From Metallyticus violacea (lineage: Eukaryota; Arthropoda; Insecta; Mantodea; Metallyticidae), in assembly GCA_030762175.1 (NCBI GenBank), contig CM060843.1, forward strand, positions 23,922,001 to 23,986,000: a DNA stretch of 64,000 nt, given 5' to 3'. Below the pieces are notes generated by a model. The model did no database searches. It worked only from the letters and a program-made list of their open reading frames with translations, and was not told where the DNA came from. Position 1 is the stretch's first letter. Each line of letters begins with the position of its first letter. This document shows, piece after piece, positions 51,976 to 63,948 of this stretch. Position numbers and translations under genes: made by a program.

Positions 51976-52271
51976 TCGACCAGGTGGTGTAGTGGTAACT
52001 ATACTTGCCTCCTAAACCCAAGATCGCGGGTTCAAACCCGGCCAGGACCGATGGATTTTTTTCGGGCGTAAAAACTCTAAGTATGACTTCCTTCGGAAGG
52101 GAAGTAAAGTCGTGGGTCCCTTGTCGTACATTTGCGGCACTATAAAGAACCTCAAGCCTGAAAGGAGAGGCTTCTGAGCAATTTGTCGGCCGTTTCACGC
52201 CCGGAATTAAATGGGACGCTGATGACATGAGATGTTAAAGAGCGTCCTTAAATAAACAAATAAAAAAAAAA
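51976..52271 (+). mobile_element. tRNA-SINE family A, copy 10
   Basis: Full-length plus-oriented copy: box A in TGGTGTAGTGGT (51984-51996), box B GGTTCAAACCC (52029-52039), conserved body, and an AAATAAACAAATAAAA tail ending near 52271. The opposite-strand open frame is a shadow. Confidence 0.9.
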
Positions 52272-52279
52272 GTGATGGC

Positions 52280-55200
52280 TCGCCGTCTCTAAAATAACTG
52301 GGGCACGTGAGATTTTATAATTGATTCTGTGCATGAACTTCATAAGCCACAAGTTGTAAATCTTTAAGATAACGGCGTCATCTGTTTGTTTTATCTCTTA
52401 TTCTTTCAACCCATAATCACAAATCGCAATTCCTTGAATCACAATAAAAGGAAAATGCGTATATCCTTCCAAATGAGTGCATGTAAGTCTGTTAAACTTT
52501 AATGTTACTATCTCAAAACTATGTTAGTGGGAGTTATAGGTTTCATGCAGGGTGCCACAGAATTGAACTTTATTTGTCTATAATTTCCTGTCCAGAATGC
52601 CAATCTTTCTGTCTTTCATTTAACGAATTGCACATAGTTTATTTATATATTTATTATTTTTTCGCGCGACAATTTAAACAAAGCTACAGGGCATGTATTG
52701 ACGCACACGTTTTTTACATAGAGACCTAGAATAAAATTAGAGATCAGTTATTACAATGGGCTACATTTCCCACATCAGTCACTTCACAAATAATCTAAAA
52801 CTGAGAAGCCTTGGCAAATTGGCTATGAACTCCGCTTAACTTATCTTTGTTATCCAATCTTAACAACCCAAGTTGGTTAAATTCAGGTAAAGAGGGGTAA
52901 ATCACATTGTTCTCATTGTGGTAGCTAATACTAAGGTAGCGCCTTTTGGTTTCAAAAAAGAGTACTGTTTTAGAAGTAGGTGGTCACGATTGACTGTTGG
53001 TGGGAGTATGTTATTTGGGCTGCATGGTATTTGTGCTGATTAATTTAAGCACGCTAACCGCAGAGTTTGCCATGGCCGCTGCAGACCACCAACTCTGCTT
53101 CTATGACTCTCTCTCTCTCTCTCTCTCTCTAGGGCTTTCCGCTGATTTCTGGCAGATGTAAGCTATCCAGGGCTGAGTGAACGGGAATTGGATATGGAAT
53201 TCGCCGGTAAATAACGCCTCGTGCTTTAGTTGCAGAGACTGCTTATTCTCCCAAACATGAGATGAACTCACGTCTTACGTCGGATCACTGGCAATGTAAA
53301 CTTTGCAAACACGTAAATCTGGTTGCAATCGCCAAATGGTCCCTAATATAAAGAAAGTGCTAACTCAATGGTATTTAATGCAGCACATTGGGGCTATATG
53401 TGGCTCTCGCGTTGATCGATTGTCGAGCCTCATTGACGCCAGATCTTGTAACTCGGACTAAGGTAGTTCTTTCTCTAACTGCCCGCGTGACACAGTAGCA
53501 CTATCTTGGCCGGGGAATCCTGAGACTGCCCCTTTTGAGGCAAATTCTATTTCTTATATACTCCGTAAAAACTGACGCTAACACAAAAAAGCGAAGCGGG
53601 GCTTTCGCGCCAGTTCTGTTTTCATCATCTCATAGGCTGATGCTTACATCACTCATGATGAAGCTATTCGCTACCTACTTTTGATAAAGCCACAAGCTCC
53701 GCTATTCGTCACTGTACTCACTTCAAACAAATTTTACACGTTACTATCAATGACCTGCGAATGAACATCTGTCGAAAAGTGGCAGAGGGGCGAACATTCT
53801 TTGCCTGCTGCATACCAGAAGGGATTAGCTTGTATTGTCTGACTTTTCTAACCCACGCCTTGCCTGTTCAGAGTGAGATTCAAGTTCATCTTTACCCTTT
53901 GCTATATTACATATTATTTCAGAAATATTACAAAAATTACACATTATAGACATTATGCTCAGCCTTAAACACTATACGATCTTAATTCTACATACATGAA
54001 TTTTATCATCGAAGTTTCTTATATACGGAAAGCACAACATACCTACAAGAAATCACGGAATTGTTGATTTAAAATTACAAATATTAATTATCTCACCCTT
54101 ACGGGGAGCCAGGGACAGCTTTAAGCTCATAAAGTCGTGTATATCCATACTTTACCGTTTAGGCTCTGAATGCAAGTACAGAACACTTGAATTGTTCCCA
54201 AAAGACTTGTGGAGATTCCTACGTAACCAGTTCTCGTCAGACATTCCAGTTAACACTACAAAGTGATGTTTAAGAAAAGAGAGAGCTTTTTGAAAGAGAG
54301 TGAAGAAAAGTTTAACTTTTCATTTGCGATTGGAAGATTACATAACCATGTAACCTTATGCTCCTTACTGGGTTGTAAAATGTCTCCTTTCCTAATTAAT
54401 TTTACAACAATAAACATCTTTTGCCAGTTTTTCATTTTCAGCTCATGTGTACTAATTAAAATAATTTCGTATAAATGTTTAAAATAGTCGTCAAAGTACT
54501 ACATGTATATTTTAAAGTAGGTATGATGTAGTAAGTTTTGAAACATATTATTTAAGACATGATTGTAAAAATGTTAAAATCTTAAATATAACACTGATTC
54601 TGCACGTGTATACTCTTTATTGTGAAGATTTTGATCCTCACTCATAGATGTTAAGGTATCTTACATAGTGTGGCGATGAGAGAATTGAGATAAAGGGCAT
54701 TTCAGTTTTCACTTGGTGAATAGGTGGCAAAATATATTTTCTCCATTCACCTGGACCATGTTACTGCCTTGTCTTTTGGGAGGAAAAGTAGCTGATGGTA
54801 TCTATATTACGCAAATTATATTACATCAATTAAGACTGTGGCTTTTAGGAAGCTCTGCAGCAGATATTGATAGTAGTGAAACTATGTGGTAGCATTATAT
54901 GAAATTGGAGAAAACTACATCTGGGCAGTATTTCCTCCAACTTCTCTCTTTGCTCGCTGGTCGAAATCACCATAGAGTAATGCACTTTACTAACTGTTCG
55001 CCAGTGGGTGTTTCTTCCCATGCTGGTGATACATAGTATAAACAGCATTTGTTCTTATACAAATGTAATCCTGGAACAATGGTAGAAGTTTAGGTTTTTC
55101 TATGTACTACCTGCAGTGCCACATATTCAGCTTTAAACCGGGATCTTGTTCCAATACACTTTGGGTTTAAGGGACTTAAAGAATGAACAATAACTGGATA

Positions 55201-55365
55201 CAGTCCTGCGTCTGGTCGCTTCGAATACAATTATTTGTCGACAATTATAGAAACTTTACTTTGAACGGATGAATCAATACAAATTCAAGCTACAGCGAAG
55301 CCCTCTCCCTCTAATACACCGTCCTGTTCCACAATACATTACAAGTATATGAGCATGTAACTTAT
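52280..55365. other. Unassigned stretch with a CT repeat
   Basis: Holds the CT microsatellite at 53107-53131. 53000-53700 is less AT-rich, but I found no open exon-like segment or known motif there. Confidence 0.4.
53107..53131. repeat. (CT)n microsatellite
   Basis: Uninterrupted CT run. Confidence 0.95.
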
Positions 55366-55523
55366 AGTTAATACGAAGGCTGTTCAATAAAGAATTATCA
55401 TAATTTTGTATGCATAATTTCTCGCGCTAACACATTTAACTTTACAATATTTTGTTAGCTTAATGCGTAATATACATATAATTCATTGTTATTTTCGGTT
55501 TCCACCTCTGAGGAGTATGCAAG

Positions 55524-56356
55524 TTGAAACATGTTCAGTTCCGTCTACAGCAATCATTTTGTGCTCTAACGGAAGAGAACATTAACATCGCTACTGTCAT
55601 TATGACAGAGGATCGTCAGATAATACTTCTTTCAGATATTGTAAACATTTCAAAGAGTGACACCCACAAATTTGTAACTGAAAAGCTGCACATGAGACGT
55701 GTTTAACAAGGGGGGTTTAAAGACAGCTGATTCCTGAACAAAAGGACGTTAGCATGCAGGCTTGCATAAACTTGAAGATGTTACAGGAAGGTGCGGAGCT
55801 TTTTCAAAGATAATCGCTGCTGATCGATCCCGAGAACAAACAACAAAGCACTGTGCGGAAACCTCAAAAAAAAAAAAAAAAAAAAAAAAAAAGTAGCTGT
55901 TTGTGTGGGGAAAGTTGTGGTCATCTCATTGTTCGATATTCAAGGAACGGTTTACAAGCGTGTCGCATCTACACACAACAGTAACTGATAATACTACAGA
56001 GATGTTCTGCAAGACCATATTACCTGCGAAAGGTCACATTTCCGTGCAACAAGCTGATGCTATGGTCGTACATCGACCATGTTATTACTGAATATCTCAC
56101 AAAAATCAATGAGAAGTGTGTCCCTCGCCCTCCTTATAGTTCATGTGACTTGGCCCTTTTCCCCAAGTTGAAGAACAATTTCTTGCCATTTCCTAACATC
56201 AGAAGAAGTGTGAAGGCTGCAGAGATGATTCTGAAGGACTTGTCAAAAACGATTTGCAGTGTGTCTTTTGAAGACTGGCATAAAAGCAGGGACAAGCGCA
56301 TTACATCCAACGGGGACCACTTTGAGAAAAAGCATCAAAATGTTGAGGATGAGTGA
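55524..56356 (+). pseudogene. Mariner transposase remnant
   Basis: Begins KHVQFRLQQSFCALTEENIN. Then DIVNISKSDTHKFVTEKLHM (helix-turn-helix), and frameshifted FKDN and EQTTKHCAE. A poly-A tract follows at 55866-55892, then VGKVVVISLFDIQGTVY (catalytic core strand). Last come EYLTKINEKCVPRPPYSSCD and LALFPKLKNN (third catalytic region degraded) and the conserved SFEDWHKSRDKRI end with SNGDHFEKK. Inactive. Confidence 0.8.
55866..55892 (+). repeat. Poly-A run inside mariner coding remnant
   Basis: About 27 uninterrupted A within former coding sequence, where relatives have a lysine-rich linker; probably slippage growth. Confidence 0.9.
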
Positions 56357-56409
56357 GGTATGTTATTAATATGTGGTATATTTTTTAATGAACAGCCCTT
56401 GTAGTAGAT

Positions 56410-57450
56410 TGTATTTCCCAAAGGTTTCTTCTATACTTGTATTTTTCAACTCCACATCTACGAGTGTACAGTGATTTTTCGTTGTTTATTATAACCGTGC
56501 TCTTGTAACTTGTATAGAATTCTCTATAGTGTAGGAATATGGATAACTTCAAATAATATTGTACTTGTAATATGTTTTTAATACTTTAGGAAACAATGAA
56601 TAAATATATGAAATAATACAGAAAGTAATGCTAATGGTTAAAGAGAAGGGATGTGTATAAAGAAAGAATAATTCAATACTTGAGTGCAATGAACATTTTA
56701 GGTTAACTGCAATTAAATTAGGAATTATGTTTGATATTGGCCTTTTCTCTTTCAAATACTTTTTTCGGCCCAGCATCTTTTAAGGTGCCACGAAAATAAT
56801 TTCTCTTCTTGCCTCATTGTCTTTTAAAAAAAAAAGAGTTAATACATTCGAATATACTTCTCATAATATTTGCTTTTAACGTAAACTATATTATCCAAAA
56901 ATATAAATAAATAAATAAAAATATAAATGACCGAGCGCAATAGGGAAGGGATTCTTGTGCCATCTCTCGACTGAAATTAATGCTATGATGCACACGTATG
57001 GATGAAAATATACGACCGTCATCTAAAGTAGAATATTACGCACGATTATAAAAAAATATAGTTAATTATTCAAATAGCCATTATTTATTAGGAAAAATGT
57101 TACATCAATACAGTAGGAATGATAGTAATTTATTACTAAGGAGTAGACATAACCTAGTTCAAGGTGGCACACAGTTGTTCTTCAGGCTTACGTCATTTAT
57201 AACTTTTTATTAAAGCATTACATTTTGTGGTTATAAATCTATACTTTCTCTATGCTGGCCTTCATTAGTATTGCCGATACGATATTGTCTTGTTTATTAG
57301 AACTTAAGCAAACAAATGAATAGCGCTAACTTAAATCACATATCGCTATATAGACATTTATCACCTATTTACATGTCATCTCAGACATGATATTTTCTAA
57401 GTTTTATGATTACACAATATTAGTAGTGTTTACAAGGCCTTCAGTATATC
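56410..57450. other. Unassigned AT-rich stretch
   Basis: No recognised gene or element. Confidence 0.45.
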
Positions 57451-57452
57451 GC

Positions 57453-58556
57453 TATGGACCGGTTTCATTAATGGATACTAAAAGTACACTAACAAGCTGT
57501 TTGTTAACATCCTATTAAAATGTTGATATGTTACGATCCCTGCGTTAGATCCCCAAGAATTGGGAATAGCACGAAACAGAAGCCGATGTCAAAACCACGA
57601 GACTTATGAATCTATGTTTTTGAACGCAATTTGGTGTACATCTGATTAAATATCATTATTTATAAACAGCAAATATAAGAGAAGCAGAGGCACGTTTTCT
57701 ACATATTGAAAGTAGTTCATTGTCGAGTTAGGGGGAATAAAAAATAAGAAGGCAGTGTCTCGTCTCCTGTATAACGATACATAATGCAGCTGCTGTCACA
57801 GTTATTGATAACATTGTTTGAAATTTGGTTCGTAATCTCAGACTTGTAATAGGAAAGTGCACTTTTTAAGCACCTATCTTTCTTTCTATTTAGTTGCATC
57901 TCTTGTTTGTGCGCTTATTACACTTGTATTCAGATATTTCCTTGCGATAACCATATAACCTAACTGAAAAGCTATTCTAACTGAGCTCTGAAGTGAGAAT
58001 TGCTCATTATCATATTATAAGATAATGAGATATAGTTATGTCTAATTCAGGATACCAAGAAACAATTCTAATTTAGAGGTTGGGATCGCCGATTATTGAC
58101 CATTGATGGAAAAGATGTCCTTACGAATGCAACAAATTTCGGTTCTGTTACCTATAAGAGATTGAAATTTACAATCAAACGCTCTCAGAACACCAAGAAA
58201 ATGGTGCAATGAATTATTATTCATAATTTGCGGTATTTCTGTAAATACAGAAATGTTATGTACCTTCCTCTTTTTGATGCATTTGCTGAGGAAACCTTTC
58301 TGATAATCCTGCAACATTTAAAAAGTACAAATATGGAAGTTTGACATCTACAACTGAATTTTCAACCGTTATTTTCCAATTGTTAACACCTTTATTGTTA
58401 AACTTTAAACACAAGGTTAATAATGTTAACTTAACACGAGGTTTAATACGTTGTTAAAGTAGCATTGGTTGATAAAACAAAGTTTTTGTTAACCTGAATG
58501 TTAAAGTAGTATAACAGCTTCTTAACTTTAAACATCTATAAGTGAAACCGGTTCTA
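57453..58556. mobile_element. Putative non-autonomous TIR element
   Basis: Left end TGGACCGGTTTCATTAATGG and the inverted right end GAACCGGTTTCACTTATAG are alignable over roughly 45 bp. Both ends also share AAGCTGTT further in. TA borders both sides (57453-57454, 58555-58556). The interior is AT-rich, with repeated TTAAAGTAG/GTTAAC words and no transposase motif. Fits a Tc1/mariner-type non-autonomous element; other classes are possible. Confidence 0.5.
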
Positions 58557-58559
58557 TGC

Positions 58560-59690
58560 CTTATGTTTCCTAAGCAAAGTCCTCGTAAAACGACATTTCA
58601 AGTCGATAACAATATTAATGAACCCTATAGTACTAATTAACTTGTAATTTATTAAACCATATTTTCGTGGGATAGGGCCCTACAGGCATGGTATATACAG
58701 TAAAGCAGTGATATTGTGCTCCGAGAAACATCTCGTAGTTCTCCGTGAAGAGATCTGAAACTGGCGATTTAAAAAGAAAAAATGTTGAACAGAAACAGTG
58801 AAAAATCTGAATCTTAACTTCCCAAAAGTAAAATAATTTACAGAAGAACTAGATTCACATATACCTGTGGGATGTTAAATGAGTTTCAAGTTCATCTACT
58901 AAGTTTGCTTCATACGAGCAGCTACATTATTTTTACGGAAGAATTCAATGAAAAAATAAAAGAAAACTTTTGGGTATGAGAAAATTTGGCTTATCTGATA
59001 TCACAGCGGTTTGAATGCTTTATTAGTTTGACATCAGAATGCATGATAAAATATATATTTTCAAATAAAAAATCACTATCTGAATTTTGCTCTCAATTAA
59101 AAGACGAATTTAAAATTTTATCAGATATATAATCTACCTGCTCTTTGAAACATCTTATTTATGAGAATCAGCGGTTCTCTGTTTATGCAGCCACTACAAC
59201 AAAATATAGTTCACAGCCAGATTCTGTTGTTATATATTTCTCAAACGGGCTTAAACAAAATGTTAGTTCTAATTTATTGATAAGAGCTTATTCTGGATTT
59301 CTTCATGGGAAATGCAGTTCCAGAAGCATAACGAATACTCTAATATATTTATTGCCACCGTTTATAATTTTGATACCGAACTAATCTGTTCAGTTTTTCA
59401 TAAATTATTCAGATATATATTATTCAGAACGAGAAAATTCAAGGAAGATCGAACGCTGCAAGTTCAGCTATAAAAGCTCGCTCTTACTTGCGTACCCATC
59501 CTATCCAGAAAACCCAAGGAAAAACTGGAAGGGGAGAGTAGCATGACTTAACAAAGGTAAACCGTTTCTTTAAAATTATATTCTCCTCTTATATGTCGAT
59601 TTTCGTTAATGTATAAAAAGGAAAATGTCATATATAAAAGTAATAAACATGACATCGCAATAGAAACGGTAGAACTAGAGTAAATATCAA
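58560..59690. other. Unassigned AT-rich stretch
   Basis: No recognised feature. Confidence 0.45.
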
Positions 59691-59697
59691 GCTACAT

Positions 59698-60256
59698 TGC
59701 ACATCAAGCACATTGTATGTACATTGCGAGCAGTACAGTCGGTATTTTTGTCATCTCTGCAATTTCGTCATGAACGTCAAATTGGAACAAAGAGTTAATG
59801 TGAAATTCTGCGTTAAACTTGAGAAATTGACCACAGAGACATTGAACGTGCTTCGGCAAGCTTTCAGCGATTATGCAATGTTTCGAGTGGTAGGGGCGCT
59901 TCAAAAGTGGGCGAACGTTCATGAAAGACGACGAGCAACACCCGCGAAAAGTTTTAAAAAGTCTTGGATATTGTTTACGATGATCGCAGGAGAACAATAA
60001 ACGGTATTGCTGACATCGTTGGTGTGACGCTTTGTTCAGTGCGGGAAAAGGTCGCAATTTTAACCGTTGACATGACACGGTGTGATTGCAGAAAGTTCTA
60101 CACTCACGTACAAACAATGACTTTGAAGTCGCAGAAATGCTGAGACCGGTCCAAGGAGACTGTTTCCAGAAGACTGTGTCCAAAATTAGATAAATTGTGT
60201 ATTTCCTTTGTAACAGAACCAGTCCCGCAACTTTTTGATAGCACCTTGTGTATGCT
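59698..60256 (+). mobile_element. Mariner-type fragment (N-terminal part plus 3' terminus)
   Basis: The plus frame from 59770 reads MNVKLEQRVNVKFCVKLEKL and TETLNVLRQAFSDYAM, the first helix-turn-helix typical of FLJ37770/HTH_48-like mariners. After a shift it gives DIVYDDRRRTINGIADIVGV, the second. The catalytic domain is absent. The segment closes at about 60215-60252 with a likely terminal repeat (CCCGCAACTTTTTGATAGCA). No left terminal repeat found. Confidence 0.7.
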
Positions 60257-60465
60257 TAATGATTCTCTGACCTGAATGATATTTCTTCCGGTTTTTCTTC
60301 ACTCCACAATAAAAGTCAGATAAATTTAGGCACCGAAGCGATCCAGTCTCAATTTGTATCATCTTTATTTCATTTTAACCATCAACCTGCAAATCTTAGG
60401 CAGCAAGTGTCAGATATTTTTGTGCTGCAATAGAAGGGAGATAATGAAGTGTGGATTGTTTGCAG

Positions 60466-60640
60466 GAAATCAGTGGTTCGTTCCAACTGCTGTCGCAGGG
60501 AGCAGGGCGGACCCAGCACGTGGCAGTGGCGGGGGCACCCGGTAGCGCCAAGCCCGTGATGATGGCAGCAGGGCGCCGCTCCGACTCCAGTGTCGAGGAG
60601 ATCGTCAGCATCGACGAATCAGATGTCGCACCCACGCCAG
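60466..60640 (+). CDS. Host exon, C2-domain end and Ser-rich linker (RGS3-like), exon b
   Basis: A 175-nt exon after acceptor TTGTTTGCAG, ending CCAG before donor GTTCGT. It opens at a codon boundary: EISGSFQLLSQGAGRTQHVA. Then a Gly/Ala/Pro linker, VMMAAGRRSDSSVEEIV, and acidic SIDESDVAPTP. It ends after the first base of a codon (phase 1). Base composition is strongly GC-rich against AT-rich flanks, and the frame is open throughout. The first part matches the 'KEISG.Y.LL.E..GR..HL.V' end of RGS3-type C2 domains as I recall them; the rest would be a disordered linker after the domain, with serines that could be phosphorylated. The following exon is not in the window. Exon call strong, name tentative. 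Confidence 0.72.
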
Positions 60641-62880
60641 GTTCGTATATACCCGCGTAATATATAAAAGGACTTCCTTTTCTTCCTCCTCTCTACGATA
60701 TTTCCAATTGTTTTCATTGTAGGGTATTAATTGCCCTTGATGTATATAATTCGTCAAAAGAAATAAACGATCTTATTGGAAACATAAACTGAAAGCTATC
60801 CTGCCTAAGGGGCGAAATATCAAACGAGTATATTTTTTCGCAGATTAGTTACTCTGAAATTTAATGAGACTGTGTTGTAAATAATGCAAGTCTACGCGAA
60901 AGTTTGAAGTACCTAAAATAAAATGTTTTGGAGGGACGATAGTTCGGTTTATAGTTTTTAATCATCCACTTTAAAAAAAACATTTTTTAACAACTTACAA
61001 TGCTGAAATTGTATTGCATTTAAAGCCACTTGTTATGAAAAATATAGTACTTTTTATCATTAGGAATCACGGTTTTTTCGTATTTTATTGACACAATTTT
61101 TAAGGTATTTTCAGGCAATTAACAGTTAAATTTTTGTTGCTATAAAACATTAAAACTCCTGATACATTATGTTTATTATGTACCATTTAGATGTGGTACA
61201 ATTTTCAAATATTAACATTCTTCATGATTTCACCACCGGCGTTTTATTATTAAAATTTATCATTACCTTGCTATTTTTTCCGTGGCCATTAGTTTAAATT
61301 AAATTTAAACTTTCAATTTACTGATAATGCAGGCAACAGAGCAAACAAATGCTTTGGTTTCAAATTTAATTTAAACTAACGGCCATGATCAATCAATTTT
61401 AACAATTTTCAAATATTTTTTGAAAATTTCTCTATGTCATTAATTTCTGCACTTAAACTTCTGATCTTCTGTTTTAAGTGTTCCCCCTCCTTTGTTGTCA
61501 GCTTCCAAGCTGTGCTGAATCCTCTTTTCACTGTTTGGTGTACATCTCTCAACGAGACACTGTCTCAAACCGTACATTGAATTTTTACTGCAGCAGAAAT
61601 AGCCGCAAATCGTTTTATGTTTTGTTTTGTTTTGTTTGTTTGTTTATTTTTTTTCTTTTTTTTTTCTCTTGTCACACAAAGCTCTTCCAGAAGTTCTTCC
61701 ATGTCCTAATGCGTAACCTTTCATTGGCATTTCCAATTTTTTCCTTACACATCTTTGAAAAACAACCCTTTATGGTTAAAAGGAAAGTAATATAATATAC
61801 CTTTTTCTGTATCAACATTAATTTCCTGAAAGAAACAAAAATAAGATATGTACTTAGTTTCGTAAAATACTTTTGTTCCGAAACTCTATTGAAAATCTCT
61901 TAATTTTCCACACGACTTGATAACAAATAGGTAGATGTAAATATGGGCAGAACATGACATAAAGAATTCAAATAATTTAACAGATGTTTGTAAAAAAAAA
62001 ATCTAAAGTGTTGCCACGAAGGCATGTGGAGTTTAGTGGGTTATGATCTAGGCAACGAATCCAGTACATAGACTGTGAGTAATTATTTTATGGTTGATTT
62101 TAAATACAAAGTACGGCATAGAAATTTAAGCACTAAATGTTATATTTAAATACATTAAGTCACCAGATATATAACAATTTAATGAATATTTCTAACCTTC
62201 ATTTACAAAAATAAATCCTTTGCAATTATTCCAAAATATGCAGTTTAATATTACATTCATAATTTAACTTGAAAAGGAATTAAACATTAATTATTTAATT
62301 TTATGTGCATTACAAATGAGATAAGGAACTCAAAATAACCTACTTTAAAAAATTGTAACAAAATAAAATTCTCTTACAAATATTTCTTTTCCTATATTAC
62401 CAAAATCACTTGACGTTAAACTCAGCATCATCCATGGGCTAGGTCACGCCTCTTTTCATGAACAGCAGCGGAGGGTAGCGGAGTAAACCGAGGGAATCAT
62501 TGTATCTATGTGGAAAAGTTGACGTGGGACTTCCAACAAATTTACAGACTGATGTAACAATAATAACGCACAGAAACAAGCAACCAAATGCCAAAAGTAA
62601 ATTTGTAGGGAGCGTGTTAGTAGTTAATTACACGAAAGTAAATGGGAAACTGCAATGCAGCAAAGTAACCCGTAAAGGAAATGATAACTATATCGGTAAA
62701 GACATGCGCTATTAACATATATGCTTTGTATGCATTCTAAACTGCATAAGGGAGATGTTTCTTGCAGCAAAGAAAGCGCGACTTTTATGGCGCCAGTTCC
62801 ATGTTTTGCAAGGAGAATGCGATGAGCCTTTTATATATATAAACGAAAAATAAAAATAAAGTAACACTATTAACAATGTA
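60641..62880. other. Intron-like AT-rich stretch downstream of exon b
   Basis: Contains the inverted repeat at 61283-61386 and T-rich runs near 61620-61665. No further exon recognised. Confidence 0.5.
61283..61386. repeat. Inverted repeat, 28-30-bp arms
   Basis: Arms 61283-61310 (TGGCCATTAGTTTAAATTAA...) and 61357-61386 are near-perfect reverse complements, separated by 46 nt. The arm itself is nearly palindromic. Confidence 0.85.
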
Positions 62881-62885
62881 ACAAA

Positions 62886-63106
62886 TTAACAGTATTAATA
62901 AAAGTAGAAAAGGATAAAACCCTTAGATAAAATCACACTTGAAATTGCTATATTTCGAACTACTGAAGTTCTGCAATGGCAAGAAGCTAGACCATTGAAG
63001 AACTAGCTTCTTGCCTTGAAGAACTCAACGAGTTCGAAATCTAGCAATTTCAAGTGTGACTTTATCTTAGTGTTTTATCCTTTTCTACTTTTATTAATAC
63101 CGTTAA
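62886..63106. repeat. Long near-perfect hairpin (foldback)
   Basis: Arms 62886-62990 and 63003-63106, about 105 bp each and roughly 90 percent complementary, around a 12-nt loop (ACCATTGAAGAA). An AT dinucleotide run follows the right arm. Could be a foldback element, a MITE or an inverted local duplication. Confidence 0.9.
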
Positions 63107-63124
63107 TATATATATATATATATA
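63107..63124. repeat. (AT)n microsatellite
   Basis: Short AT run directly after the hairpin's right arm. Confidence 0.9.
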
Positions 63125-63269
63125 GCAAAGAGCTTTCTCTATATAAAAATGTTCCTCTTTTGGGACATTTCTTATTTCTGGGCAGGATACTTGTTCATTT
63201 TGGTTGCGAATTGCGAATGTTATCGCTCCTCTTCTATTTTTCATCTAATAGAATTCGCAATTAATTTAC

Positions 63270-63307
63270 GCACACGCGCGCGCGCTCACACACACACACA
63301 CACACAC
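63270..63307. repeat. Compound AC/CG microsatellite
   Basis: ACACGCGCGCGCGCTCACAC followed by an uninterrupted AC run. Confidence 0.95.
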
Positions 63308-63401
63308 TAGTCTTAACCTAATCTCGGGTAAAACTTAGAAACTGTTGGATCCAGTGGTTTGCTGCAGCTCGCTATGGCCTGACGGCCTACACTCCCCTCC
63401 T

Positions 63402-63597
63402 TTTCGTACATATAAATTGATAGAGGTTTGTGTGAAACTACGTTAGCGGGTAAATCATTATAATTGTGTGGCAAATAACCTTTAACTCCAGGAAGAAAAA
63501 AAAAACAATTTCGTAAATATAAATTGATAGTGGATTGTGTTATACTATGTTAGTGGGTAAATCATTGTAATGGTGGCAAATCTCCTTTAACTCCACC
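63402..63597 (+). repeat. Tandem duplication of a ~90-bp unit
   Basis: Units 63402-63492 and 63508-63597 share TATAAATTGATAG, GGGTAAATCATT and CTTTAACTCCA in the same order with about 15 percent difference, separated by an A-rich spacer. Confidence 0.85.
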
Positions 63598-63872
63598 TTC
63601 CTCTTAACAGCATGCCGTTCTAACTGCCTGAGCTACTAACTTGCCTATAACCCTAGTTACGTCCTGGAGAAAGTCACTCCTGCTTTTCACGACCGGCAGC
63701 GGAGAGAACCGAACGCCTCTTAGGCTTAAACTTTGCCTCCTTAGTGTTGAGCACGTGTTGGAAGCAATCGCTTAGGGTCGCGGTCCTGTTTTTCCGTCTT
63801 TACTGTAGCGTGGCATAGGTTTAATCTTTTAAAGTGTGTTGTGCAAGTTAGTGCTATTATTAGGGCGCTGTC

Positions 63873-63946
<74 letters not shown>

Positions 63947-63948
63947 TA
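63873..63948. repeat. (TTA)n microsatellite
   Basis: About 25 uninterrupted TTA units. Confidence 0.97.

Larger units (their letters stand above)
55372..56403 (+). mobile_element. Mariner element of a third subfamily
   Basis: Terminal repeats TACGAAGGCTGTTCAATAAA (from 55372) and its inverted partner ending at 56403 (TACAAGGGCTGTTCATTAAA read from the right) with TA at both outer edges. About 1.03 kb, slightly short for mariner, consistent with internal loss. It carries an internal poly-A run. Confidence 0.9.
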
